Below are positions 52,667 through 61,383 of a DNA stretch of 64,000 nucleotides, one piece after another. Where the stretch lies: the NCBI GenBank assembly GCA_934793215.1, contig CAKVOP010000001.1, forward strand, positions 304,235-368,234, given 5' to 3'. Made by a program: the position numbers and the translations under genes. Source of the DNA: an uncultured Clostridia bacterium. Lineage in GTDB: Bacteria; Bacillota; Clostridia; Christensenellales; UBA1242. Position 1 is the first letter of the stretch; every line of letters starts with the position of its first letter. Under the pieces are notes generated by a model. That model made no database searches and was not told the DNA's origin. It worked only from the letters and a program-made list of their open reading frames with translations.

Positions 52667-53789
52667 AACACTATTTGCTTGGTGCTTTGTAATCATTTTC
52701 TTGTTCGGAGCACTTTTGGGCGGTGTAACAATGGTTGCTCGTGCTGAAAGCGTGTCACTTCCCGCAAAAGCTATGTGTGTTATGGAAGCAAGCACAGGTA
52801 GGGTGCTGTATGAAAAAAATAAAGCTGAAATCATGCCAATGGCGAGCACCACTAAAATTATGACAGCACTTACTGCGATAGAAAATTGCATAGACCTTGA
52901 TAAAAAATTTGAAATTTCGCCAAAAGCGGTTGGCACGCCTGGAACAAGTATATATCTCCGCAAAGGTGAAATTATGTCAACGAGAGATCTTCTTCTAGGA
53001 TTAATGCTTGTTTCTGGAAACGATGCTTCCGTTGCGATAGCTGAACATGTAAGCGGAAGCACTAAAAATTTTGTAGAGAGAATGAATAAAACCGCAAGAA
53101 AAATAGGTGCGTTTGACACGCATTTTGATAACACGCATGGTCTTGATTCTAAAACACATTATACATCGGCTTACGACCTAGCATTAATAACCTCGTATGC
53201 GCTTAAAAATCCAACATTCAAGGAAATTGTTTCGACTAAAAATGCAAAAATTGTCACAGATAGCGGTAAAACCAGATATTTGAGAAATAAAAACAAATTG
53301 CTGTTTTCTCTTGACGGGTGCGTTGGAGTCAAAACTGGCTTTACGAATGACGCTGGCAGATGCCTCGTTTCGGCTTGCGAAAGAGATGGTATGACTGTAG
53401 TCTGTGTAGTGTTAAATTGTGGACCAATGTTTGAAGAAAGCAAAACTCTTCTTGAAAAAGCATTTAACGAATATAGGCTTGTAGATTTAACATCTTTTTG
53501 TACGCTTCCAAAAGAGTTAGAAGTGCGAGATGGACGCGAAGACAAGGTTAAAATAGAAGGTAGAGGCAAATATTTATATCCACTCAAAACTGGTGAGGAA
53601 AAACGAGTAAAGTGTGAATTGTCCTTGCCTCAAAGCCTACTTGCACCAGTGGAAAAAAATCAACTAATAGGTGAAGTTAAAATTTTTGTAGATAATGACT
53701 TGCATTTTACCCAAAAAATATATACAATTAACTCTGTAAGGAGTAAATCTATCTTTGCTAGATTTAAGGAAATGATAGATAAGTGGTAA
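52647..53789 (+). CDS. D-alanyl-D-alanine carboxypeptidase (serine type, DacF-like)
   Basis: This 380-residue penicillin-binding protein of the S11 family trims the stem peptide of peptidoglycan outside the membrane. A signal peptide ends near VARAES. The three active-site motifs are ASTTKIM (SxxK), VSGND (SGN) and VKTGF (KTG). A beta-rich C-terminal domain (~280-380) and an amphipathic end (FARFKEMIDKW) anchor it to the membrane. The start with GAGGGG 7 nt upstream is preferred over an ATG five codons earlier. The setting with gpr and ytfJ suggests the sporulation paralogue DacF, but a vegetative DacA is possible. Confidence 0.92.
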   Translation: MKIKNLKTLFAWCFVIIFLFGALLGGVTMVARAESVSLPAKAMCVMEASTGRVLYEKNKAEIMPMASTTKIMTALTAIENCIDLDKKFEISPKAVGTPGTSIYLRKGEIMSTRDLLLGLMLVSGNDASVAIAEHVSGSTKNFVERMNKTARKIGAFDTHFDNTHGLDSKTHYTSAYDLALITSYALKNPTFKEIVSTKNAKIVTDSGKTRYLRNKNKLLFSLDGCVGVKTGFTNDAGRCLVSACERDGMTVVCVVLNCGPMFEESKTLLEKAFNEYRLVDLTSFCTLPKELEVRDGREDKVKIEGRGKYLYPLKTGEEKRVKCELSLPQSLLAPVEKNQLIGEVKIFVDNDLHFTQKIYTINSVRSKSIFARFKEMIDKW

Positions 53790-53790
53790 A

Positions 53791-54498
53791 ATGAGATTAA
53801 ACAAATTTTTGTCTAATAGTGGTGTGGCTTCAAGAAGAAAGTGCGACCTTTTAATAGAAGAAGGAAAAGTTACTGTCAACGGCAAAGTTGCATGCGAACT
53901 TGGACTTAAAATCAATGAGAAAAAGGATAAAGTAAAAGTTGAGGGAAAAGAGATTTCTCTTCCTTCTTCTTTTGTGTATATAAAACTTAACAAACCAAAG
54001 GGGTATGCTTGCACTGCAAGTGATGAAAAAGGAAGAAGAACCATTTACGATCTTGTTGATTGCGAAGAAAGACTTTTTTCAATAGGAAGACTTGATTACG
54101 ACACAGAAGGTTTGATAATTCTCACAAATGACGGAGATTTTGCTAACGCTGTTGCTCACCCTCGCTTTCAAACTGAAAAAGAATATCGTGTTACGGCCGA
54201 AGGAGAAATTAAAGAAAGTGAACTTGCTGTTATGCGAAAGGGTGTTGTCGTTGACGGCGAAAGAATGCCAAGTGCAAGAGTTGAAAAACTTTCCTACGAA
54301 AATGGTTTTACAAAACTTTCTGTTGTTATTGACGAAGGTCAAAACAGACAAGTAAGGCGTATGTTTGAGGCGATTGGACATCAAATCAAACTTTTAAAAA
54401 GAGTAAGAATTGGGCAAGTAAGGCTGGGCGGGCTAAAACGCGGAGAATATAGAGACCTTACAGAAGAAGAACTTAACCTTCTTACAAAGGGGCACTAA
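53791..54498 (+). CDS. rluB: rRNA pseudouridine synthase, RluB/RsuA family
   Basis: This 235-residue enzyme has an N-terminal S4 RNA-binding domain (RLNKFLSNSGVASRRKCD) and the RsuA-type catalytic domain. The catalytic Asp is in GRLDYDTEGLIILTNDGD. The B. subtilis relative modifies 23S rRNA near position 2605; specificity here is by analogy. It begins right after the carboxypeptidase stop, without a strong ribosome-binding site, so coupling is likely. Confidence 0.93.
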   Translation: MRLNKFLSNSGVASRRKCDLLIEEGKVTVNGKVACELGLKINEKKDKVKVEGKEISLPSSFVYIKLNKPKGYACTASDEKGRRTIYDLVDCEERLFSIGRLDYDTEGLIILTNDGDFANAVAHPRFQTEKEYRVTAEGEIKESELAVMRKGVVVDGERMPSARVEKLSYENGFTKLSVVIDEGQNRQVRRMFEAIGHQIKLLKRVRIGQVRLGGLKRGEYRDLTEEELNLLTKGH

Positions 54499-55701
54499 AT
54501 GAAAGTCGCTATAATTGGTGGCGGTGCAAGCGGACTAATGGTTGGAGGGGAGTTATCTCATCTAGGTTATGAGGTAACTATTTTTGATGGAAATGAAAAG
54601 GCTGGGAAAAAGATTTATATAACTGGCAAAGGAAGATGCAATGTGACAAATAACTGCTCTCCAAGTGAGGTGCGTGAAAATATTGTGCATGGTGATAAAT
54701 TTATGTTTTCCGCCCTTAACCTCTTTTCGCCTGAAAACACAATAGAATTTTTTGAAAATTTAGGCGTTAAATTGAAAACTGAAAGAGGTAATAGAGTGTT
54801 TCCAGAAAGCGATAAAGCAAGTGACATTACAAAAGCACTTATTAAAAATGCAAAGGATTGCTCTTTTTGCTTTGAAGAAAAAGTTTTAAACATAACTAAA
54901 AGTGAAGAAACATTTATTGTTAAAACAAAAAATGGAGAATACTATTTTGACAGAGTAATAATAGCTACAGGAGGAAAAAGTTATCCGGCGACTGGAAGCA
55001 CTGGTGACGGCTACGAGTTTGCTAGGCTTTTTGGGCATAAAATAGTGTCTCCACACGGTGCACTTGTTCCAATAAAAATAGCAAAGGGCTTTGCGGAAAT
55101 GCTTGAAGGCTTGTCACTTAAAAATGTAACATTAAAAGCCAATATTGACGGCGAAGAGAAATCCTTTTTTGGTGAAATGTTATTTACACATGATGCTATA
55201 TCAGGACCAATAGCACTTTCTCTTTCAAGCTTTATAGGGCAATCAAGAAATGTTAAACTGGCGATAGATTTTAAGCCGGCACTTACACTAGCCCAAGTAG
55301 AGGCACGCCTTTTAAGAGACTTTGATGCAAATAAAAATAGCGAAATTTTGACTATCATGAGAGGACTTTTGCCAGAACGACTTGCCAAAGCATTTTTACT
55401 TGGAAATAATATCGATAGTAAACTAAAAGTTCATTCAATTTCAAAAGAATTGAGGGAACAACTTGCTTCAAAATTAAAGGACTTTCCATTGAAGTTTGCT
55501 GGACTATATCCAGTGGAGGCTGGGATTGTCACAAGTGGAGGAGTAAGTCTAAATGAAATAAATCCAAAAACCATGGAGAGCAAACTTGTTAAAGGTTTAT
55601 ATTTTGTGGGTGAGGTGCTTGATATAGATTGCCTCACGGGAGGGTTCAACCTTCAATGTGCTTTCTCAACGGCTTTTGCCTGTGCATATAATTTTCAATA
55701 A
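54499..55701 (+). CDS. HI0933-family flavoprotein
   Basis: This 400-residue FAD-dependent protein of the HI0933/YhiN group has a dinucleotide fold at IIGGGASGLMVG, the family signature GKGRCNVTNNC, and GGKSYPATGSTGDGYEFA. The end is TGGFNLQCAFSTAFA. Its substrate is not established in any species I can name with confidence. The gene starts on the base after the rluB stop. It is a typical part of this Clostridia gene block. Confidence 0.92.
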   Translation: MKVAIIGGGASGLMVGGELSHLGYEVTIFDGNEKAGKKIYITGKGRCNVTNNCSPSEVRENIVHGDKFMFSALNLFSPENTIEFFENLGVKLKTERGNRVFPESDKASDITKALIKNAKDCSFCFEEKVLNITKSEETFIVKTKNGEYYFDRVIIATGGKSYPATGSTGDGYEFARLFGHKIVSPHGALVPIKIAKGFAEMLEGLSLKNVTLKANIDGEEKSFFGEMLFTHDAISGPIALSLSSFIGQSRNVKLAIDFKPALTLAQVEARLLRDFDANKNSEILTIMRGLLPERLAKAFLLGNNIDSKLKVHSISKELREQLASKLKDFPLKFAGLYPVEAGIVTSGGVSLNEINPKTMESKLVKGLYFVGEVLDIDCLTGGFNLQCAFSTAFACAYNFQ

Positions 55702-55713
55702 GGAGGGCGTAAA

Positions 55714-56322
55714 ATGTTTAGATTATGTCAATTCCTTGCCGCGTTGCCTATAAAAATATTATACCCAACAAAATTCATCGGCAAGAAAAATATTCCAAAG
55801 GGAAAATGCATAATAGCGTCTAATCATCGCTCTAACATGGACGCAGTGCTCCTTGCGGTAAACACCTGGGAAAAGAAGTATTATCTTGCTAAAAAAGAAC
55901 TTTTTAAAGGAAAGATGAAAAGTGCACTCTATAGGTCTTTTGGAATGATTAAAGTGGATAGAGGTGCAAATGATTTAGGGGCAATAAAAGCCTCACTTGA
56001 AGTCCTGAAAAAGAATAAGAAACTTGTGATTTTCCCAGAAGGCAGAAGAATTGACAACATCAACAACGAAATGGGGGAGATTAAGCAAGGCATTGCAATG
56101 CTTGCAATTAAAGGACAAGTGCCTATTGTCCCTATGTATATCGCAAAGAAACCAAAGGTGTTTAAAAGAAATAAGGTGTTTTTCGGGCTTCCATTTACAC
56201 TTGAAGATTTTTATGGATTGCGTCTAACTGCCGATACGCTTAAACAAGCAACTGAAATAATAGAATCAAAAATGAAAGAAATTCAAATTATTGCCCAGAA
56301 TTCTTTGACAAAGAAGAAATAA
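55714..56322 (+). CDS. plsC: 1-acyl-sn-glycerol-3-phosphate acyltransferase
   Basis: This 202-residue membrane-associated enzyme adds the second acyl chain to make phosphatidic acid. The acyltransferase motifs NHRSNMDAV (HxxxxD type), FPEGRR and VPIVPMYI are present. A hydrophobic N-terminus fits membrane association. AAGGAGG precedes the ATG. In many Clostridia it lies between cmk and rpsA-like genes; here the S1 gene follows, but cmk lies 5 kb downstream. Confidence 0.93.
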   Translation: MFRLCQFLAALPIKILYPTKFIGKKNIPKGKCIIASNHRSNMDAVLLAVNTWEKKYYLAKKELFKGKMKSALYRSFGMIKVDRGANDLGAIKASLEVLKKNKKLVIFPEGRRIDNINNEMGEIKQGIAMLAIKGQVPIVPMYIAKKPKVFKRNKVFFGLPFTLEDFYGLRLTADTLKQATEIIESKMKEIQIIAQNSLTKKK

Positions 56323-56333
56323 TTTGTTAAAAT
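56305..56333 (+). promoter_or_regulatory. promoter of the S1 protein gene, inside the plsC end
   Basis: A consensus TTGACA inside the last codons of plsC, a 17-bp spacer and TAAAAT preceded by TGT (an extended -10) predict a short leader of about 10 nt. The S1 gene can therefore be expressed apart from the upstream operon. Confidence 0.75.
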
Positions 56334-56349
56334 TTTTCTAGGAGTAATG

Positions 56350-57405
56350 ATGGATAAGCAAAATAATTTAGAAACAGAAAAATTTGATCTTGCCTCAATT
56401 GAAAAGACTTTTGCTCATTACAAAAAGGGACAAACTTTTGATGGCGTGGTTGTTATCAAGCGTGACAATGGTTGTATTTTCAACATAGGTGGCAAAAATG
56501 ATGCGTTTTTACCAAAAGAAGAAGTTGAAGATTACGAAAACCTTAAAATTGGTGATAGATTTAAGGTTATAATAACATCAAACAAAAATGAAGATGGCAT
56601 GCTTGAAGTCTCAAAGACTTTGGCAGACAATCAAATCTTGGCCACTCAAAACGCAGGGAAACTCAAACTTGGAAGTAAGTTTACATTTGTTGTAAGTGGT
56701 GCCAGTGAAGAAGGCTTAACTTCTAAAATGGGTGAATATTCAATTTTTGTTCCCCAAACAGAAATGAGTAGACGAACGCATGACCCGAGGCGTGCAATAG
56801 GCAAACAATTTGAAGCCACAGTCACCGAAATTGATAAAGAACATAAAAGCATTGTTGCAAGTATAAAAATTCTTGAAGATAGCATAAGAGAAACAATCGA
56901 AAATACTTTTTGGAATTCAATATTTATTAACAAGATAGTAAAAGGAAAAGTTAAAAAGATTTTGAGTTACGGTGCCTTTGTTGATGTGAGCGGAGTAGAT
57001 TGTTTTGTGCATATTTCTAATATGTCTTATGAAAGAATCTCTAGTCCAAGCGAAGTGTTGAAAGAAGGCGAGGAGTATACTTTTAAAGTTATAGAACTTG
57101 ATCGCGAAAACAAAAAAGTTGGTTTGAGTTATAAGGCACTTTTAGAAAGTCCAAGACTTATCGCTATAAAAGAACTTCATGTGGGTGCAATTTATAAAGG
57201 TATTGTTGTAAAAATATTAAAGTTTGGTGCAATAGTTAAACTTGAAAATGGTGCAACAGGACTACTTCATGTAAAAAATGCTACAAGTGAAAATAATAAA
57301 CAAATCTATGAGATTGTTAAACTCGACCAAAAAGTAGAAGTCGAAGTGATAGAGAAAGATGAAGAGGAAGAAAGAGTATCTTTCAAACTTGTTTCGTTAC
57401 TATAA
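56350..57405 (+). CDS. S1-domain RNA-binding protein (ribosomal protein S1-like)
   Basis: This 351-residue protein has four tandem S1 domains, at about residues 20-90, 98-175, 195-265 and 275-350. The third (GKVKKILSYGAFVDVSGVDCFVHISNMS) and the fourth (GLLHVKNAT) are the best conserved; the first two are divergent. Firmicutes S1-like proteins of this size lack the ribosome-docking role of E. coli S1 but bind mRNA. GGAG is 5 nt before the ATG chosen; another ATG one codon earlier is too close. It has its own promoter. Confidence 0.88.
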   Translation: MDKQNNLETEKFDLASIEKTFAHYKKGQTFDGVVVIKRDNGCIFNIGGKNDAFLPKEEVEDYENLKIGDRFKVIITSNKNEDGMLEVSKTLADNQILATQNAGKLKLGSKFTFVVSGASEEGLTSKMGEYSIFVPQTEMSRRTHDPRRAIGKQFEATVTEIDKEHKSIVASIKILEDSIRETIENTFWNSIFINKIVKGKVKKILSYGAFVDVSGVDCFVHISNMSYERISSPSEVLKEGEEYTFKVIELDRENKKVGLSYKALLESPRLIAIKELHVGAIYKGIVVKILKFGAIVKLENGATGLLHVKNATSENNKQIYEIVKLDQKVEVEVIEKDEEEERVSFKLVSLL

Positions 57406-57547
57406 TTGTTGCTATTCTATTAAACAACCTACAATATATAGTGTATTCTGTGTTTGATAACGAAAAGTTCTGAAAAAATGTTTCTGCAAGATAAAACACA
57501 GCATTCAAAGCTCAAAGCAAAAATTGAGTGAAACAATCACTCAATAT

Positions 57548-57623
57548 GCTAATGTGGCTCAGTCGGTAGAGCAGTTGATTCGTAATCAACAGGTCGCGGG
57601 TTCGATCCCCGCCATTAGCTCCA
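57548..57623 (+). tRNA. tRNA-Thr (anticodon CGU)
   Basis: The 76-nt cloverleaf has a 7-bp acceptor stem (GCTAATG/CATTAGC), a D stem GCTC/GAGC, an anticodon stem GTTGA/TCAAC with loop TTCGTAA, and a T stem GCGGG/CCCGC with loop TTCGATC. The anticodon CGU reads ACG (Thr). The discriminator base is T, and the 3' CCA is encoded. It stands alone between the S1 gene and a membrane protein gene. No clear terminator follows within 60 bp. Confidence 0.97.
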
Positions 57624-57716
57624 ATAAATATAACTATGATCTACAATTTATCATAGATAACATTTGGGCAGACCCATTAGGTAATAATTCCTTTTGGTTT
57701 GTTTTTTAAAAATGTT

Positions 57717-57745
57717 TTGAAAAAGAAAGATTGTTGTGATATAAT
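57717..57745 (+). promoter_or_regulatory. promoter of a membrane protein gene
   Basis: TTGAAA, a 17-bp spacer and TATAAT preceded by TGA (an extended -10) predict a start near 57752 and a leader of about 37 nt with an AAAGGGA site. Confidence 0.78.
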
Positions 57746-57788
57746 CAAAATGAAAATATGGCAAGTTTCTAAAATCGAAAGGGATACT

Positions 57789-58319
57789 ATGGAAAGAAAA
57801 AAGTTTAATCGCGGTACTATTGGCGGGGGAATTGCTAGAATTGTTATCTCTGCTATAGCAATAATAATTGCAATTATTGTGTTGTCATCTGCAATTAAAT
57901 CATGGCGCTCTGAAAATATCGGTAGTGGTATTTTTATGTGCATAATTTCAACAATAATGGTGGTTGCTAGTTTATCCTTTATTACCAATGGCGTTAAAAT
58001 GATTCTTGATGGGAAAAAGTCTCTTGAAGTTTTGCGTAAAGGTCGTGCGGAATTTGGGAGAATAATTGATTTGTCTGTTACCGAAGTTACTGAAAATAAC
58101 AATGGTTGTGTGGCACACTATAATATATTCAATCTAAAATTTGAATACACTGATGAGAGTGGAAGATTGTGTGAGAGTCAAGAACAAGTCAGCCAAAAAG
58201 TTTACACACAATTGCAAGAAATGACACTTGTCCCTATCCTTGTGTACGGGGAACGAGCTGTCTTTGATAAAAAAAGATTAAATAACGAAAATGATGAGAA
58301 AAGTTCGCAAGCAAATTAA
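57789..58319 (+). CDS. small two-helix membrane protein, function unknown
   Basis: This 176-residue protein has two membrane helices, at about residues 18-38 and 50-70, followed by a soluble part of ~100 residues. That part is beta-rich (NIFNLKFEYTDESGRLCES, LVPILVYGERAVFD), resembling the soluble domains of DUF3592-like proteins, but I cannot assign it with confidence. The start with AAAGGGA 6 nt upstream is chosen; an earlier in-frame ATG lies 5 nt past the -10 box and would fall before the transcript start. It stands alone. Confidence 0.78.
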   Translation: MERKKFNRGTIGGGIARIVISAIAIIIAIIVLSSAIKSWRSENIGSGIFMCIISTIMVVASLSFITNGVKMILDGKKSLEVLRKGRAEFGRIIDLSVTEVTENNNGCVAHYNIFNLKFEYTDESGRLCESQEQVSQKVYTQLQEMTLVPILVYGERAVFDKKRLNNENDEKSSQAN

Positions 58320-58413
58320 TTAAAGAATATTACTTGTTAACTAAACTTAAATGCAAATACATTTTGTTAAAATATAAAAGAATTAGAAACAGAAAGTTTT
58401 TTAGGAGGCAAAA

Positions 58414-58926
58414 ATGCTTGAATATCAAAAATTAAGTAAACAGAACTATTTAGAAGTTTTAAAAATTAAACATTTACTTTTCCCAGAGTCAAATTCGGAC
58501 GAGGATTATGACAAATATTTTAGTGGAGAAAATAAATCAAATTATTATTTAGTTTTGAAAGATGGCACGCCTTGCGCAACAATCGGTTGGTACGACTTTG
58601 ACGAGCGAGGCGAAGATGCTTTTGTCGGTTGGTTCGGTGTACTTCCGGAATTTCAAGGACTAGGCATAGGAAAAGAAGCACTCAAATTTATCATTAATGA
58701 AGTTAAAAACTTAAATTATGATTATTTGAGAGTTTATACTGATAAGGTCGTAAATGCAGTTTCGACAAAATTATATGACAAGACTTTTGATTTGAGAGAA
58801 GATTATACATATCCAGATAAGATAGGTGAAACAAACAATTTTGTTGTGTATACGATATTCTTTAATGATAAACATGAAGAATGGCATAATCGTCCTTTAA
58901 ATGAAGATGATAATTATGAATTTTAA
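58414..58926 (+). CDS. GNAT family N-acetyltransferase
   Basis: This 170-residue protein has the acetyl-CoA-binding signature of the GNAT fold, FGVLPEFQGLGIGKEAL (V-x-x-x-x-Q/R-x-x-G-x-G/A pattern), near residue 75. The rest of the fold (YLRVYTDKVVNAVSTKLYDK) follows as expected. The acceptor is unknown. TTAGGAGG precedes the ATG. It is a single-gene unit ending in a bidirectional terminator. Confidence 0.88.
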   Translation: MLEYQKLSKQNYLEVLKIKHLLFPESNSDEDYDKYFSGENKSNYYLVLKDGTPCATIGWYDFDERGEDAFVGWFGVLPEFQGLGIGKEALKFIINEVKNLNYDYLRVYTDKVVNAVSTKLYDKTFDLREDYTYPDKIGETNNFVVYTIFFNDKHEEWHNRPLNEDDNYEF

Positions 58927-59007
58927 ATGTTTTAGTCAGCCATTTTGACAACTTGATGACATTTAAATAAACTTGCAATAATTGAATTATTAATAAAATT
59001 TATAAAT

Positions 59008-59037
59008 AAAAAGACCATATTAAAATGGTCTTTTTTT
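59008..59037. terminator. bidirectional terminator
   Basis: Perfect 11-bp arms AAAAAGACCAT and ATGGTCTTTTT enclose a 6-nt loop, with a T-run on both strands. It serves the acetyltransferase gene and the convergent GDSL gene. Confidence 0.9.
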
Positions 59038-59098
59038 AGTTTAATGGATTTCCCAAAATAATTGCTTTGTTTTTTATAGGTCTCAATTTTGTATTGTT

Positions 59099-60610
59099 TT
59101 AGAACACTCGTTTTTTTAGGTGAATAATACCGAGTATAGAAGAAAGGATAATTGTCACACCTACAACAGATGAAATTATTACGATTGCAGTTGTATGGTC
59201 GCGTTTTTCTGGTTTATCTTGTTCCCATTTTGCATACAAAGTCATGTCTTGGGTAGCCTCATTATTAAAATCCCATTCGGTTGTAAGAGATGAATCTGTA
59301 AACCAACCAACAAGTTTATAACCAGTTCTATTTAGTGATGGAAGTGATATTTTTGTGTTTTCATTTATTGTTTGACTTGAAACGAAGAATTCGCAATTTG
59401 TAACAAAATTAATTGTTATGGTTCTTGGTTGTGTTTGTGGCAAGTAAACATCAATACCTTTGTTTTCGTGTGCCGTATAAAGAAGAGCGTGACCTTTAAC
59501 AGTAGGGTGAGGGTCAAAATATTGATAAAGAATAGTACCTCCATTAAGTGTCCCGCTACTTATCATTGAACTTACTTTATCGCTTGTTACTTCGTCAACT
59601 TGTGCATTAACATATTCGGTGTAAGACTTGCGAGTTACTACGCTTGTATTGTCAAATTTTTCGTCAAACTCGTTTTTAGAATCTACTAAAATGAATCTAT
59701 TTGTAGAGTTTTGTTCATTAAAGAAAGCAATTTTTTCTGCAATAACTTCATTTATCCCTTTATAGTCACTTCCATTAGAATCTTTACCGCCACCGATAAC
59801 GATTTCTGTTGTTTTTGAAATTATATCTAGATTTTCCTGTGTGAGTTTTGGAAAATATGCTTTTATCATAGGAAGATCCAGTAAACTTGGGTCTGCATCA
59901 AGCACTTTATAAGGATTGTATAAGTTTGTGAAGTAAATTTTTGCGTTTGGGTTGATGGTATTCAAAAGGTTCAACAACTCGCCAAATTCACTGTCTAGAC
60001 CTTTTATGTTTTTCTCGGTATTGCCTAGAATGTAATCTTTAAGTGTTTCTTCAATTTCAGCTTGGGTAATTGAAGGTGAGGAAAAGCCTAAAAATCTTTG
60101 AATTAAACTTGAAGCTTTGATTAAAACATTATTTGCGCCTATACAAACTGTAATAATATTTGCATTTGATACGCTGTTGAAAATCTCTTGATTTGTTAAA
60201 GTTGGATAGGTTGTGTTTCTTTCGTTAGCACTCTTTGGCGTGTTTGTTTGCTCGTCATAAAACTCGCCTATATAATCCATCAAATCTTGGCATGTATCTC
60301 CTGAATAAGAGAAATTATATGCGGTGGTTTGATATGTTTGTTTGAGTTTTTTGTTTATTAGGTCAGGATAGGAATCCGTCACAAAATCGAACGATTCATC
60401 TGCACCAGAAATCAAAGGCTCTGAATCCGTTTTTGTCTTTAAATTTATTGCACACCCCTCGGCGATGCTATCCCCAAATGCCACATAAGTAATGGATTGC
60501 TTGTTTTCTACAAGAGAAGAATTTTGCTCTGCGACTGAAAAACTTGTGGGGAGCCAGCCCAATAAAAGTACAGTTATTAATGTAAATATAATACTTATTT
60601 TTTTAAACAT
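59099..60610 (-). CDS. membrane-anchored SGNH/GDSL esterase with InlB-type repeat
   Basis: This 503-residue protein has a signal peptide and then an SGNH hydrolase domain. GDS is at residues 46-48, a Gly in YSGDT, an Asn in IGANN and the catalytic pair in DPHPTVKGH near residue 375. A single InlB/Flg_new-like repeat (INFVTNCEFF...GYKLVGWFTDSS...MTLYAKW) follows, then a C-terminal membrane helix and a KKR tail. Family members hydrolyse esters or acyl groups of lipids or carbohydrates; the substrate is unknown. The surface repeat is the same type found at the end of the giant protein. AGAGGA precedes the ATG. Confidence 0.9.
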   Translation of the reverse strand: MFKKISIIFTLITVLLLGWLPTSFSVAEQNSSLVENKQSITYVAFGDSIAEGCAINLKTKTDSEPLISGADESFDFVTDSYPDLINKKLKQTYQTTAYNFSYSGDTCQDLMDYIGEFYDEQTNTPKSANERNTTYPTLTNQEIFNSVSNANIITVCIGANNVLIKASSLIQRFLGFSSPSITQAEIEETLKDYILGNTEKNIKGLDSEFGELLNLLNTINPNAKIYFTNLYNPYKVLDADPSLLDLPMIKAYFPKLTQENLDIISKTTEIVIGGGKDSNGSDYKGINEVIAEKIAFFNEQNSTNRFILVDSKNEFDEKFDNTSVVTRKSYTEYVNAQVDEVTSDKVSSMISSGTLNGGTILYQYFDPHPTVKGHALLYTAHENKGIDVYLPQTQPRTITINFVTNCEFFVSSQTINENTKISLPSLNRTGYKLVGWFTDSSLTTEWDFNNEATQDMTLYAKWEQDKPEKRDHTTAIVIISSVVGVTIILSSILGIIHLKKRVF

Positions 60611-60627
60611 ATTATCCTCTTTTTGTA

Positions 60628-60633
60628 AGTATA
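60628..60633 (-). promoter_or_regulatory. -10 box of the GDSL esterase gene
   Basis: On the minus strand TATACT is preceded by TGA (an extended -10). The best -35 candidate is TGGAAA 16 bp upstream, so the -35 box is poor. Confidence 0.55.
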
Positions 60634-60815
60634 TCACAAACAACAGATTTTTCCACTATTTTTTCTTAAAAATTATTAGTTTATTTAATTTACTGCATAG
60701 TGCAAGCATTGGTTGACTAAATATGCTATTTAGTTTATAATTTTTGAAAAGCAAACAGGTTCTAAACGCTTAAAGTGCGTTGTGCAATATGCTCAAAACG
60801 GGAGAGAAAAGTAAA

Positions 60816-61355
60816 ATGGAATATGAAATAGACTATAGTCCAACTGACGAAAATGTTTTAGGTGCAATAAAGGTTGATAGAGCAGTTTTTAAAGGTTTTG
60901 ATGTGGGAAATTTTCAAACTTGCAAAAACTGGCTTTCAGTTAATGAAGGAATTTATACATTTTTGAAGTGTGATAATAAGGTGATTGGTTATATAAATTT
61001 TATGCCAATAACAGAAGATTGTTATAAAAGTTTTTTAAAAGCAGATTATAAAGATTACGAAATCAACGCAAAGGATATATTACCTTTTTGTAAAGGAGAA
61101 AATTTATGCCTGTTTGATTCTGTTGCTATATTAGAAGAATATAGATGTAAAGATGCAATAAAAGCACTTTGGGGTGGACTACAAAAAAAAGTTGAAAATT
61201 TACAGCAAAGAGGCGTAATAGTCAAGTCCTATGTTATGGATTGTGTTTCAAACAAAGGAATAAAGTTTGCGGAAAGACTTCATGCAAAATTTATTCGCTG
61301 GACTGAAACGGGTGCAATTTTTGAAGGCACAAGTTTAGATATAATTCCTAATTAA
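60816..61355 (+). CDS. GNAT-like acetyltransferase, divergent
   Basis: This 179-residue protein probably has a GNAT-type fold: LCLFDSVAILEEYRCKDAIKALWGG matches the acetyl-CoA loop region of a GNAT domain, although the Q/RxxGxG/A signature is replaced by YRCKDAIKAL. The following VKSYVMDCVSNKGIKFAERLHAKFI looks like the end of the fold. A true acetyltransferase is uncertain. GGGAG lies 11 nt before the ATG; earlier in-frame starts have no site. It runs straight into cmk, 28 nt downstream. Confidence 0.7.
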   Translation: MEYEIDYSPTDENVLGAIKVDRAVFKGFDVGNFQTCKNWLSVNEGIYTFLKCDNKVIGYINFMPITEDCYKSFLKADYKDYEINAKDILPFCKGENLCLFDSVAILEEYRCKDAIKALWGGLQKKVENLQQRGVIVKSYVMDCVSNKGIKFAERLHAKFIRWTETGAIFEGTSLDIIPN

Positions 61356-61383
61356 ATTGGGCAAAATTAAAGGAGGAGAAATG

